NCBI GenBank assembly: GCA_964392465.1
Contig: CAYMPC010000022.1
Coordinates: 1-17,124, forward strand
Source of the DNA: JAAXVZ01 sp964392465
GTDB taxonomy: Archaea; Nanobdellota; Nanobdellia; Woesearchaeales; GW2011-AR15
Reading direction: 5' to 3'
DNA: 17,124 nt
Part shown: positions 1 to 8,251 of the stretch, in pieces
How positions within the stretch are numbered: position 1 is the stretch's first letter
How the letters are laid out: each line of letters starts with the position of its first letter
Translations under genes and position numbers: made by a program
The notes under the pieces: generated by a model
What the model was told of the DNA's origin: nothing
Seen by the model: the letters and a program-made list of their open reading frames with translations, nothing else
Database searches by the model: none

Positions 1-1416
1 AGAACACTCCTCAAAATTTTCAAATTGGGCACATCTTCCAGCATGAACCTTTCCGTTAGTCAAAATGTCAATATTATCTTCAAACCCATTACCAACCCCG
101 ACAGGAGAGGTAATGTTTTTACTAACCAAATACTCACTCAAAGTATAAATAGAATCAGAAGGATGATACCATTCATATAAGTATGGAACAAACCCCTTTT
201 TATCTAAAACCCTATAAAAGTCATATATCACAAGAAGATTTAGTAAAGTAATAACTAATATAATTGCTATAAGAAGAAATTTATTGAATTTTAAGATATT
301 AACAAAGAAATAACCAACAATCAAAAAGCAAATAGGAAGAATAATAGTCAAATGCTCAACGCTTAGAACACTGACAGTAAAGGAAGAAAGAATAAAAGAA
401 ATAAATAATAAAGTTAATAGCAAAATAACTTTTTTTTCGGCTTTTCCTAAAATATACTGAATAAAGAAAAAAAAGATTCCTAAAATAAAAATAGGGAAAA
501 ATAAAAAGTTAGTATAGGAAAGTTGATCGCTCTGATCTGAATTAAATATATACTTTAAATCGTAGAATCTATCTCGTAAATTTAGGAAAAAATTCAAATT
601 ATTGATATGAGATGTTTTAAAAAGATTGTTTCTAACATAACCTATAGTATTATAATCAGGCATATAGGTTTTATCAAGAGTAATTAAGTTATACAAGATA
701 ACAGGTATGAGTGGAAGTAAAAAAATTAAAAAGATTCTAATTAAAACCTTTTTATCAATAGATAATTTAATTTTAAATACAACAAGATAAACTAAAAAAC
801 CTAAAATAAACCAGAAAAAGTTCATTTTTGATGCTAATCCGAACCCTGCAGACAAGCTCATCAGATAAAGATATTTTTTTTCTTTTGTTTTAGTATATTT
901 ATCAAAGAACCATAATGAGAATATCACAAAAAAAGGCAAAATCCCATCATCCAAATATCCGTGCCTATACATCATAATATAAAAAGGGAGAGTAGACATA
1001 AGAAATGTTGAAATAATTGCTGTCTCTTTATTGAAAAAAGATTTTGCAAAAAAATAAAAGAAAACTAACAGAAGAAATCCAAAAAATAATTTTGTAAATC
1101 TAATAACATAAACATTTATTCCGAATAATAAAAAAGAAGGTAGATATAATAACCCTGGATATGGGCCGACTGCCGCATTAATCATTAAAAAAACAGGTTC
1201 TTTAGTAAAAATCCTCTCACCTAAATAATGATTGTAAATATCATGGTTAACAATATGGGCCGAGGGAACAATCAAAAAAGCTTCTTCCATGTAAAATCCA
1301 GGAAGCAATATATTTTGGGAACCTAAAAAAAAATAGATAACACCTATAAAAAACAAAAAAAAGATGTCATCAAAAAGAAAAAATTTAATTCTTTTTTTGT
1401 TTTTTTTTTTAAGCAT
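1..1416 (-). CDS. GT-C-fold membrane glycosyltransferase (PMT/ArnT-like), C-terminus cut by window edge
   Basis: An open frame of 472 codons begins at the ATG at 1416 and is still open at base 1, so the C-terminus is missing. The protein is extremely hydrophobic, with many membrane segments. After the first segment comes an acidic pair (E44-E45 in LLPGFYMEEAF), where GT39/GT83-type enzymes carry catalytic acidic residues in the first outer loop. A second motif, HGYLDDG, lies at residues 152-158. Both motifs, GLASKMNF, SVLSVEH and an outer CX8C pair (C462, C471) recur in the complete paralogue at 11202-12818. Family knowledge says such enzymes move a sugar from a polyprenyl-phosphate donor to a lipid, glycan or protein on the outer membrane face; the substrate here is unknown. 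It follows the rSAM gene at 1449-2846 after 32 nt, probably co-transcribed. An 11-A run follows the start codon almost immediately. Confidence 0.82.
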   Translation of the reverse strand, partial: MLKKKNKKRIKFFLFDDIFFLFFIGVIYFFLGSQNILLPGFYMEEAFLIVPSAHIVNHDIYNHYLGERIFTKEPVFLMINAAVGPYPGLLYLPSFLLFGINVYVIRFTKLFFGFLLLVFFYFFAKSFFNKETAIISTFLMSTLPFYIMMYRHGYLDDGILPFFVIFSLWFFDKYTKTKEKKYLYLMSLSAGFGLASKMNFFWFILGFLVYLVVFKIKLSIDKKVLIRIFLIFLLPLIPVILYNLITLDKTYMPDYNTIGYVRNNLFKTSHINNLNFFLNLRDRFYDLKYIFNSDQSDQLSYTNFLFFPIFILGIFFFFIQYILGKAEKKVILLLTLLFISFILSSFTVSVLSVEHLTIILPICFLIVGYFFVNILKFNKFLLIAIILVITLLNLLVIYDFYRVLDKKGFVPYLYEWYHPSDSIYTLSEYLVSKNITSPVGVGNGFEDNIDILTNGKVHAGRCAQFENFEECS

Positions 1417-1419
1417 TTT

Positions 1420-1424
1420 CTCCT
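1420..1424 (-). promoter_or_regulatory. Possible Shine-Dalgarno (AGGAG) for the GT-C gene
   Basis: On the minus strand AGGAG sits three bases before the ATG at 1416. The spacing is short, but this is the clearest ribosome-binding sequence in the window. It belongs to a gene that is internal to its transcription unit, whereas first genes appear leaderless. It supports the chosen start. Confidence 0.4.
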
Positions 1425-1448
1425 AAACTCAAACCAAATTAAACCAAC

Positions 1449-2846
1449 TTACCTATTATTTGTAAAATAATTAACAGGGCCTACTGTCTTATTAACAATC
1501 TCCATCAGTTCGAAAAATCTTTTTTCTCTAACTTTTGGTAAGTTTTTTTTATCTTTTGTCCGCCAAATTCTATCTTTATCATAGATTATTCCAAATTTTT
1601 CAGGATATCTTTCAATTAGAGTATGTGGGTTAATAGACAATGTACTAACAGCACATTCCACAAAATAAGAAGAATACTCTTGTATAAATTTCTTTGTCTT
1701 TTCAAAGTCTTTTTGTGTCTCTGTTGGAAATCCGACAACCCAATTTACAGAAATTTTTATTCCTGCCTGCTTTGCATTTTTCAAAAAGTCAACTACTTCT
1801 TCAATTTTAAGATTTTTATTCATGTCATCCAGAACTTTTTGGGAAGCGCTCTCTATTCCAACTGACATTTTTCTACAACCTGCTTTATACATCTTAGTTA
1901 AAAAAGTTAAATCCATCTCTTTCCTAATCCGCGCATTACCTCCCCAAAGAATATCCATATTAGCAGAAATAAGCAAATCACAAAGTTCGTTTAGGACATT
2001 TAAATCTCCATTTAAAGTTGAATCATTGAACTCCATATGATGATGCCCTTCCAATCTCCTTAATTTCATCTCCAAAAAAATATCTCTTGCGCTTCTTGTC
2101 CTATACTTCTGCCAAATCATTGTATCTGTACAAAAAACACATTTAGCATAGCATCCTCTGCTGCCTAAAATTCGAATCATATTCTTCTCAGTATATTTAT
2201 CAACAGGAAAAAAACTATAATCAGGAAAGGGCAACAAATCAAGATTAGAAATAGGTGTTCTCATTCCAAAATCAATCCATTCATCTCCTCTTTTTATACA
2301 AACACCTGGACAATTTATCTCTCCCCCTGCCTCTAATTGATTTATTAAGTCTAAAAAAGTCTCTTCACTCTCACCAACAACAATTGCATCTGCATAATTA
2401 TGCATCTTGTTCTCCATCTCAAATTTTTTCTCTTTTTCTTTAGAAAAAACTCTGTGTGCTGATGCTCCACCCAAAATTATAAATAAATTTGGGTTTATTT
2501 TCTTTAATACATCTACAAGTCCTTTAATAAAAAAAACAGTTGTTGAAGTGGCAGTAAACCCAACGATATCTGGATTAACCAATAAAATTTTATTTGCATA
2601 GAACTCATAGATCTCTTTTTTAATAAAGGGGATTTCATTATATTTTGCTTCTAGATACCAAAACTGAGAAAACTTAGGACCCCAATATCCTTTATTTTCA
2701 GTTGTTTGTGTGTGATAAAAATCAATATTAATATCAAGAACAGCTATGTCTTTGCCTTTTTTAGCAAGATAGGTTGCCAGATAGGCAAGTCCAAGAGGGG
2801 GCGCATCTACAGGTATCATTGGACAATTTACTAGTGCTGTTTTCAT
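1449..2846 (-). CDS. B12-binding-domain radical SAM protein (subfamily A, FNDS-type)
   Basis: This 465-residue protein has a Rossmann-like cobalamin-binding-type N-terminus (about 1-190) with PPLGLAYLATYL at 17-28, ILGG at 124-127 and a GESE turn at 158-161. The radical SAM core follows, with the CX3CX2C iron-sulfur motif at C232, C236 and C239. No DxHxxG base-off motif is seen, as is usual for class B rSAM methylases. Its closest relative in the window is the gene at 9754-11181: both have an enlarged loop after the second strand (DFYH/EFYH region), SQKVLDDMNKN, PTET-KDFEKT and an F-DS--NG motif. Class B enzymes generally methylate or rearrange unactivated carbons; the substrate is unknown. 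It leads a leftward unit with the GT-C gene. The start is backed by a TATA-like box at leaderless distance. Confidence 0.88.
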   Translation of the reverse strand: MKTALVNCPMIPVDAPPLGLAYLATYLAKKGKDIAVLDINIDFYHTQTTENKGYWGPKFSQFWYLEAKYNEIPFIKKEIYEFYANKILLVNPDIVGFTATSTTVFFIKGLVDVLKKINPNLFIILGGASAHRVFSKEKEKKFEMENKMHNYADAIVVGESEETFLDLINQLEAGGEINCPGVCIKRGDEWIDFGMRTPISNLDLLPFPDYSFFPVDKYTEKNMIRILGSRGCYAKCVFCTDTMIWQKYRTRSARDIFLEMKLRRLEGHHHMEFNDSTLNGDLNVLNELCDLLISANMDILWGGNARIRKEMDLTFLTKMYKAGCRKMSVGIESASQKVLDDMNKNLKIEEVVDFLKNAKQAGIKISVNWVVGFPTETQKDFEKTKKFIQEYSSYFVECAVSTLSINPHTLIERYPEKFGIIYDKDRIWRTKDKKNLPKVREKRFFELMEIVNKTVGPVNYFTNNR

Positions 2847-2864
2847 AAAATCCGAGAAATTATT

Positions 2865-2880
2865 TTTATATATAAAAGCA
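2865..2880 (-). promoter_or_regulatory. Archaeal TATA box, leaderless promoter for the 1449-2846 gene
   Basis: On the minus strand the sequence TGCTTTTATATATAAAA is centred about 26 nt before the ATG at 2846, the usual TATA-to-start distance in archaea, so the transcript should start at or next to the start codon. Fourteen bases (TGCTTTTATATATA) are identical to the promoter of the gene starting at 9637. Confidence 0.7.
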
Positions 2881-2914
2881 ACGCTTAATAAATATAAATA
2901 AATTAAGCTTAAAA

Positions 2915-2924
2915 CTTATAAATA
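2915..2924 (+). promoter_or_regulatory. TATA-like box of the triple SPASM-like rSAM operon
   Basis: CTTATAAATA is centred about 25 nt before the ATG at 2945, consistent with a leaderless transcript. A perfect 10-bp palindrome, TTAAGCTTAA (2903-2912), abuts it on the side facing the divergent promoter. That could be an operator or chance in AT-rich DNA. Confidence 0.6.
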
Positions 2925-2944
2925 AAATTATAATCTAAGAAAAA

Positions 2945-4465
2945 ATGAATTATTATGCTAAATATAAAAATCTAAAAACATATAATCAATGGTACAAAAA
3001 ATTAAACGATTTTTATTCAAAAAAAGATAAACCTGAAAATTTTGAGTTTTTAGATGCATATGAGCAATTTAGACAAAGTATTGGCTTTTACCTATCTTAT
3101 CTTTTAGATGAACCAGTTATTTCTCCTCCTGCTGTTTTGCAGCTGAATCTAATTTTTAGATGTAACTATAGATGTACAATGTGCTCTATAAGCGGAAGTG
3201 CCGAAGAGAACCTTTATCCGACAAAAATAGAAAAAGAAAAAGAGATGAATATAGAAAAGGCAAAAAATCTTTTAGATCAAGCAAGAGACATGGGAGTTAA
3301 AGAAGTGCTTTTGCTTGGTGGAGAACCTTTGCTTTATGATGACATTTTCGAAATAATAGAATATTCAATAAAGCAGGGATTAGAACCAACTTTGATAACC
3401 AATGCTTCTCTCATAACTGAAAAAATAGCAGAAAAGCTAGTAAAAAGCGGTCTTCCTAGTGTAAGGGCATCTCTTGATGGAGCAATTCAAAGCACCCATG
3501 ATGATGTAAGAGGAATAAAGAAAGGTTTTGATAGAACTGTAAATGGAATAAAAAATATTGTGAAAATAAAAAAAAAACTAAAATCTGATAGCCCCCATGT
3601 CGGAATAACCTTCACTATAATGGACAGGAATGCAAAAGAAATAATTCCTATCACAAAACTTGCGATTGAGCTTGGGCTAGATGGATTAAATTTCCAGCCT
3701 GTCTGCATAAGCAACACAAACCCGTACAATTACTCAAAAAAAGAAGAGAGCCCCTTGTGGCCGAAAAAAGAAAACATTTCTTTAATATTAAAACAAATAG
3801 ATGAGATTATTCTTTTTAAGGAAGGTAAAAGAGACTGGTTGAAAGAAAAACTGCCTTCAAAAAATCCTTATTATTATCTAGAAAACCCGATTGGACATTT
3901 AAAAGCAATGCAATCATATTTCAAAAAAGAATTAACTCTTGATGAAAATCCTTGCTATGCCGGGTATAATAGATTACAAATAACCCAGTATGGGCAGTTA
4001 TATCTTTGCTCTGATGTCTTCGGTAATGTTTATGAAGAAAAACTAGAAGATTTATTTTTTTCAGCCAGAGCAAAAAAAGCAAGGCAACTGATTAGAGTGT
4101 GCTATACTCCTTGTAACCAGTGGTGCTCTTTTGATATTAAATCAAGAGTATATGCCAACAATATTCCTTCTATTGCAAATTATTATTTTAAAATTCTTGA
4201 CACCTTGATGCCAAAATACAAGAAAGAATACTATTTTGAGATATTAAAACAAACAAGAGACTTAATTGATGACTGTTGTTTTATGTTAAAAGAAGAAAAA
4301 AATATTTTAAATCCTAAAGACAAAAAAAGGAAATTGATGATTATAAAAGCATTAAAAGATCTAAAAATAATGTTTAGTATTCTGGAGACAAGAGAAGGTA
4401 AAAAGATAAAAGAAAACAAAGTAAAAATCTTTATTAGAAGCTTAATTAAAAATATTACCTCTTAA
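2945..4465 (+). CDS. Radical SAM protein with SPASM/twitch-like C-terminal cysteine domain (copy 1 of 3)
   Basis: This is the longest of three tandem paralogues (506 residues). A helical, lysine-rich N-terminus of about 60 residues precedes the rSAM core, with CX3CX2C at C73, C77 and C80 and the SAM-binding GGEP at 125-128. After the core, a linker with SPLWP (269-273) leads to a C-terminal domain with five cysteines: C337, C355, C386, C390 and C394. The set suggests at least one auxiliary iron-sulfur cluster, as in SPASM or twitch enzymes, but the pattern is not the classic seven-cysteine SPASM. A charged helical tail ends the protein. Known SPASM/twitch enzymes modify peptides (anSME) or oxidise aminocyclitol sugars (BtrN). 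The next gene starts one base after this stop, so the three genes form one operon. Substrate unknown. Confidence 0.88.
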   Translation: MNYYAKYKNLKTYNQWYKKLNDFYSKKDKPENFEFLDAYEQFRQSIGFYLSYLLDEPVISPPAVLQLNLIFRCNYRCTMCSISGSAEENLYPTKIEKEKEMNIEKAKNLLDQARDMGVKEVLLLGGEPLLYDDIFEIIEYSIKQGLEPTLITNASLITEKIAEKLVKSGLPSVRASLDGAIQSTHDDVRGIKKGFDRTVNGIKNIVKIKKKLKSDSPHVGITFTIMDRNAKEIIPITKLAIELGLDGLNFQPVCISNTNPYNYSKKEESPLWPKKENISLILKQIDEIILFKEGKRDWLKEKLPSKNPYYYLENPIGHLKAMQSYFKKELTLDENPCYAGYNRLQITQYGQLYLCSDVFGNVYEEKLEDLFFSARAKKARQLIRVCYTPCNQWCSFDIKSRVYANNIPSIANYYFKILDTLMPKYKKEYYFEILKQTRDLIDDCCFMLKEEKNILNPKDKKRKLMIIKALKDLKIMFSILETREGKKIKENKVKIFIRSLIKNITS

Positions 4466-4466
4466 A

Positions 4467-5660
4467 ATGAAAAAAATAGAGAAAATATCAAAGTATAGGA
4501 GCATAGAAAAACTAAAAGAAAGATGTGATATCTATTTTTCTAAAAAACTAAATTTATCTCCGAAAAAGCCTGAGTTTATTATACTTGATGTAACACATAA
4601 ATGCAACTTAAAGTGTATAATGTGCGAAATTTATCAAGACAAGGAAAGTTTCAAAAAAGATCTTAAAACTGAAGAAATAAAAAAGGTAATTAAGGACGCA
4701 AAAGACTGGGGTGTAAGAGAGGTCATTTTTTCTGGAGGAGAAGCTCTTACAAGAAAAGATATACTTAACATAATCGAATATGTTAAAGAGATTAACTACA
4801 GATGTGGCATTTTAACTAATGGCATCCTTCCAAATAAGCTTTTTGAAAAATTAATTCCTTATTTAAAATCAAATATTATTTCATTGACTATCTCTTTAGA
4901 TGGATTTTATCCTGAAACACATGATTCCATTAGAGGGGTAAAAGACACACATAAAAATACTACAGAGCTGTTTTCAAAATTAAAAAAACTTAAGCAGCAA
5001 TACCCAAACATTAACTATACTGCAATAACTGTAATTATGAACAAAAATTTAGAGGAAATTCCAAAAATAGTTGAATTTCTAAAATCAGTAAAAGTAAGCG
5101 AGATACAGTTCCAGGCACTTATAGAGAATAACCTCATAATGAAAGAAAGGAAAAAAAAGCATGAGATGTGGATTCCTGAAAAAAGATTAAATCTCCTTGA
5201 CAAAACAATTAACTGGTTGATAGAATTTAAGGGAAAAAATCATTCTCTTATAGCTAATACTATAGAAGACTTAACTTTAATAAAAAGATACTTTAGGAAG
5301 GAACTGAAAAAAGAAGACGTTATTTGTTTTCAGAATTATAAAACAATGCTGATGTCAAATGATGGAAGAATAACTACTTGTTTTAATGCATTAGGAAATG
5401 TAAAAGAAAAGACTCTTATTGAAATATGGGAATCTGCAGAATCAAAAAAGGGAAGATATCTTGTAAATAACTGTAATAATCCTTGTTTAATTCCCTGTTT
5501 TGTTGATTTCAGATTAGCTTCTTTAGAAAACATATTTAAGGAATTCTTTATTGAAATCGAAACAGAAATCAAAAATAAAAAAGAAAAGGAAGAGATGATA
5601 CGTGAAGCAAAAAGAATTATAGAGGAGTATGAAACTGAAATAATAAAAAAATCAAAATGA
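4467..5660 (+). CDS. Radical SAM protein with SPASM/twitch-like C-terminal cysteine domain (copy 2 of 3)
   Basis: This 397-residue protein is the middle of three tandem paralogues. It has CX3CX2C at C46, C50 and C53 in the context THKCNLKCIMC, GGEA at 90-93 and a SLDG strand at 143-146 typical of MoaA/SPASM-type rSAM proteins. The C-terminal cysteines C287, C305, C336, C340 and C344 have exactly the same spacing as in copy 1. A linker carrying a Trp (HEMWIPEK) and a YFRKEL segment match copy 1. The N-terminal extension is shorter than in copy 1. It starts one base after the stop of copy 1, and its own stop overlaps the start of copy 3 by four bases (ATGA), so translation is probably coupled. 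It has no visible Shine-Dalgarno. The role is inferred only at the level of radical chemistry with an auxiliary cluster. Confidence 0.88.
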   Translation: MKKIEKISKYRSIEKLKERCDIYFSKKLNLSPKKPEFIILDVTHKCNLKCIMCEIYQDKESFKKDLKTEEIKKVIKDAKDWGVREVIFSGGEALTRKDILNIIEYVKEINYRCGILTNGILPNKLFEKLIPYLKSNIISLTISLDGFYPETHDSIRGVKDTHKNTTELFSKLKKLKQQYPNINYTAITVIMNKNLEEIPKIVEFLKSVKVSEIQFQALIENNLIMKERKKKHEMWIPEKRLNLLDKTINWLIEFKGKNHSLIANTIEDLTLIKRYFRKELKKEDVICFQNYKTMLMSNDGRITTCFNALGNVKEKTLIEIWESAESKKGRYLVNNCNNPCLIPCFVDFRLASLENIFKEFFIEIETEIKNKKEKEEMIREAKRIIEEYETEIIKKSK

Positions 5661-6877
5661 AAGATATAAATAATCTCCTAAATATTATAAAATCTGATGA
5701 TCCTTTAGATTATGATAATTTTTTTGATAGATTTAGGCTTAATTTAAGGTATCATTTTGCAGAAAAACTTAACTTACCTCTTGCCAAGCCTCATTGGGTA
5801 TATATTAGTTTAACAAATAATTGTAATTATAAATGTCATATGTGCGGAGTAATAAAGCAGGATCAAAAAACAAAATTATCCTCAGAAAAAATAAAGAGCT
5901 TAATAGATGAAATTGCAAAATGGAAATCTGATCAAATAATTACTTTCACAGGAGGAGAGGTCTTCCTAAGAAAAGATTTATTTGAATTAATAGATTATTC
6001 TATTTTCAAAGGAGTAAAAACAGAAATAATTTCCAATGCCAGCCTCATTACAGAAGAAAGAGCAAAAAAACTGATAAAATCAAAACTTCAAAGTATTAAT
6101 ATCTCACTAGATGGTTCAAAAGCAGATATACATAATAAAATCAGAAATAATCCAAGAGCATTCCAGCTTACAACTGCAGGCATAAAAAATCTTGTAAGAC
6201 AAAAAAGATTAAACAAAGGAAAAGGGCCTCAACTTTCTATCTGGACCACAATACAAAAGTGGAACATCTCAGATTTAATGAACATAACTTATTATGCAAA
6301 AGAACTTGGTGTTGACAAACATATCTTACATCCAATAATAATAAACCAATGCGATATGCAAAGAGATGCAAACACGAAAAATAATCCTCTTTGGCCTAAC
6401 GATGAAGACATGTTGATACTTGAGAACCAAGTAAAAGAAATGATTGAATTTGAGAGAAAAAATGGTTTTATTGCTTTTCTCCACTCTCCATTGCTATTTT
6501 TGAACTATTTTAAAGGTGATTATTCAAGAAGAGCATGGAAATGCAACCCTTTTCAATTCCTTAATATAGGACCTGATGGTAAAACCCAGATCTGCGGAGA
6601 CAGTTTTGGAAACATAAAAGAGACAACAATAAAAGATGCATATTTCTCAGAAAAAGCAGCAGAGCATAGGTTATTGATGAGAAAATGCAATCTTAATTGC
6701 CTGCAGACATGCTGGGCCCGGCCAGAGGCAGATAGCTTAAAATTAATTTTCTCAACGTTTTTAGAAAATCTTGAAAATCAAAAAATAACAAAAAAAGAAA
6801 AGGAAGAATTTCTAAGAAAAGCAAAAGAAGAGATAAAAAGGTATGAAGAGTTAATAGTCAATTTAAAAACAGACTAA
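5657..6877 (+). CDS. Radical SAM protein with SPASM/twitch-like C-terminal cysteine domain (copy 3 of 3)
   Basis: This 406-residue protein ends the tandem set. It carries CX3CX2C at C56, C60 and C63 (NNCNYKCHMC), GGEV at 99-102 in place of GGEP, and SLDG at 150-153. The auxiliary cysteines C296, C313, C344, C348 and C352 follow the same pattern as the other two copies, with one residue fewer between the first pair. The linker NPLWPND matches the SPLWP of copy 1. It ends in the same kind of charged coiled tail (KKEKEEFLRKAKEEIKR). The ATGA overlap with copy 2 means co-translation. Its stop overlaps the stop of the leftward gene at 6874 by four bases. Divergence between the copies suggests three different substrates or successive steps, which is inference. 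Confidence 0.88.
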   Translation: MKDINNLLNIIKSDDPLDYDNFFDRFRLNLRYHFAEKLNLPLAKPHWVYISLTNNCNYKCHMCGVIKQDQKTKLSSEKIKSLIDEIAKWKSDQIITFTGGEVFLRKDLFELIDYSIFKGVKTEIISNASLITEERAKKLIKSKLQSINISLDGSKADIHNKIRNNPRAFQLTTAGIKNLVRQKRLNKGKGPQLSIWTTIQKWNISDLMNITYYAKELGVDKHILHPIIINQCDMQRDANTKNNPLWPNDEDMLILENQVKEMIEFERKNGFIAFLHSPLLFLNYFKGDYSRRAWKCNPFQFLNIGPDGKTQICGDSFGNIKETTIKDAYFSEKAAEHRLLMRKCNLNCLQTCWARPEADSLKLIFSTFLENLENQKITKKEKEEFLRKAKEEIKRYEELIVNLKTD

Positions 6878-8250
6878 TTGTAAAAAAAAGTAAGAGACTT
6901 TTTTACTAATGCTATTTGTTGTTTAAGATTAAAAACATTAAATAAAAGGTTTTTAAAGAGATACCTAATAAAAAAAGATTTTCTAAAATAAAAAGATTTA
7001 TAAAAATAGTTTTGCAATTGCTCCAGCTCTTTTTTTGAAACCTTGCTCACATCATCTACTAACCTAAACTTATAATAATCTTGTTTTTTTGATGCGTTAA
7101 ATGCCAAGGATCCTGGATAAGAAGTAAAGAAGTGAACTTGAATCATATCCAAAGGTAGTTTTTTTGCTATGTCTATTGTTTTTAAGATTTCTTCTTTTGT
7201 TTCGTTTGGGTTTCCTATTATAAAATATCCTACAGTCATGATTCTTGCCCTATTTATTGAATCCACTATTTTTAATATCTGGCTTATTGTTATTTTTTTA
7301 TTAAGTCTTCTTAAAATATTATCGCTAAAAGATTCAATACCTAGACATATTGTTGAACAACCTGCTTCTTTCATTTTGCGTAGCATTTCTTCATCAAGTA
7401 AATCAACCCTACTCTGGATTACCCATTTTATTTTCAGTTCTCTTCGCAATATCTCATCACATATATCCAAGACCCTTTTTCTGTCCAATGTGAAAACATC
7501 ATCAATAAAATAAATTGTGTTTATGCCTTTCTCGCATAAAAAAAACATTTCATTTACTATATTTTTAGGAGATCTTGTAAAATAGTTTTTGCTATAGGAA
7601 CTTCGCTCTATAGGAGAACAGAAAAAGCATGAAAAAGGACATCCTCTTGAAGAAAGCATATATCCTATCTTGAGCTTTGTATTAATTTGGACAGGATAAT
7701 AAAAATAATATCCTTTATCAATAAAAAGATCATGTTTTGGGAAAGGCAAATCATCTAAGTTTTCAATCCTAATTGGCTTGTTAATTATTAATTTTTTATC
7801 ATAAAAAGCAATACCTTCTAAATCATTAATATTTTTTTTATTTTCTAACCCCTTAACCAAGTTTAAAAGGGCAAATTCTGGCTCTTCAAGAACACATGCA
7901 AGAATCGGGCTATTTTTAAAAATGAAAGCATTATAATAAAGTGTAGATACAGGCCCTATTAAAATAACATATTTAACAGTTTTTTTTAACTTATTTGAAA
8001 GGGAAATCAAATAATTAACTTGGTTTATTGATGGTTTAATCACAATAATATCTGGTCTTTTGCTTCTTATTTTTGAAATTAGACTGGAATAATCTAGATT
8101 TTCGATTTTTGTATCAATAAAATCAATATGATATCCTTTTTTTTCAAGAATTGAACAGCAATATCCAATATCTAAAGGTGCTAGTGTATGTGTTGGATGC
8201 TGATTTTTAGAAAAAGGCCTCATTGCTAAGTTTAAGAATAAAATTCTCAT
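6874..8250 (-). CDS. B12-binding-domain radical SAM protein (subfamily B, degenerate cobalamin motifs)
   Basis: I chose the ATG at 8250 because MRILFLNL is the usual first strand of the family and lies one base after the upstream stop. An ATG at 8265 would add five residues and overlap the upstream gene. Numbered from 8250 (458 residues), the N-terminal domain has LAPLDIGYCCSIL, but the usual GGPH turn reads IGPVST (98-103) and the usual GEGE reads EEPE (122-125). The rSAM motif CX3CX2C is at C204, C208 and C211, followed by DDVFTLDRKR and CLGIES. The C-terminus has the FYFRKSFFIR segment shared with the genes at 8252 and 15175. It is the second gene of a leftward pair, likely co-transcribed. 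It is probably a class B-type rSAM enzyme; whether it still binds cobalamin is uncertain. Confidence 0.85.
   Translation of the reverse strand: MRILFLNLAMRPFSKNQHPTHTLAPLDIGYCCSILEKKGYHIDFIDTKIENLDYSSLISKIRSKRPDIIVIKPSINQVNYLISLSNKLKKTVKYVILIGPVSTLYYNAFIFKNSPILACVLEEPEFALLNLVKGLENKKNINDLEGIAFYDKKLIINKPIRIENLDDLPFPKHDLFIDKGYYFYYPVQINTKLKIGYMLSSRGCPFSCFFCSPIERSSYSKNYFTRSPKNIVNEMFFLCEKGINTIYFIDDVFTLDRKRVLDICDEILRRELKIKWVIQSRVDLLDEEMLRKMKEAGCSTICLGIESFSDNILRRLNKKITISQILKIVDSINRARIMTVGYFIIGNPNETKEEILKTIDIAKKLPLDMIQVHFFTSYPGSLAFNASKKQDYYKFRLVDDVSKVSKKELEQLQNYFYKSFYFRKSFFIRYLFKNLLFNVFNLKQQIALVKKSLTFFYN
6880..6906. terminator. Possible bidirectional terminator hairpin between convergent operons
   Basis: GTA8GT (6880-6891), a five-base loop and ACT6AC (6897-6906) can pair with a two-base bulge. 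The plus strand then carries a T6 tract just after the stop of the triple operon. The minus strand carries a T8 tract inside the last codons of the opposing gene. Archaeal termination needs mainly a T-tract, so this could serve both directions. The low-complexity sequence makes it uncertain. Confidence 0.35.
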
Positions 8251-8251
8251 T

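Noticed and set aside
1400..1410. A11 run as evidence that the left GT-C gene is a frameshifted pseudogene
   Set aside because: The frame from the ATG at 1416 stays open for all 472 codons to the window edge and matches the intact paralogue, so the gene is not broken as read.
1431..1450. Imperfect 10-bp tandem repeat AAACCAAATT/AAACCAACTT between the 1449 rSAM and left GT-C genes
   Set aside because: It is short, imperfect and partly overlaps the stop codon; nothing ties it to a function.
2847..2944. Search for a RiPP precursor peptide beside the SPASM-like rSAM genes
   Set aside because: Gaps between genes are 1 to about 116 bases and none holds a small frame with a start and plausible leader, so a peptide-modification role has no support within the window.
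7169..7513. Rightward 114-codon open frame opposite the 6874 rSAM gene
   Set aside because: It is antisense of the conserved rSAM core and rich in Ile, Phe and Ser, as expected from the complement of Lys/Glu-rich AT-rich coding DNA.
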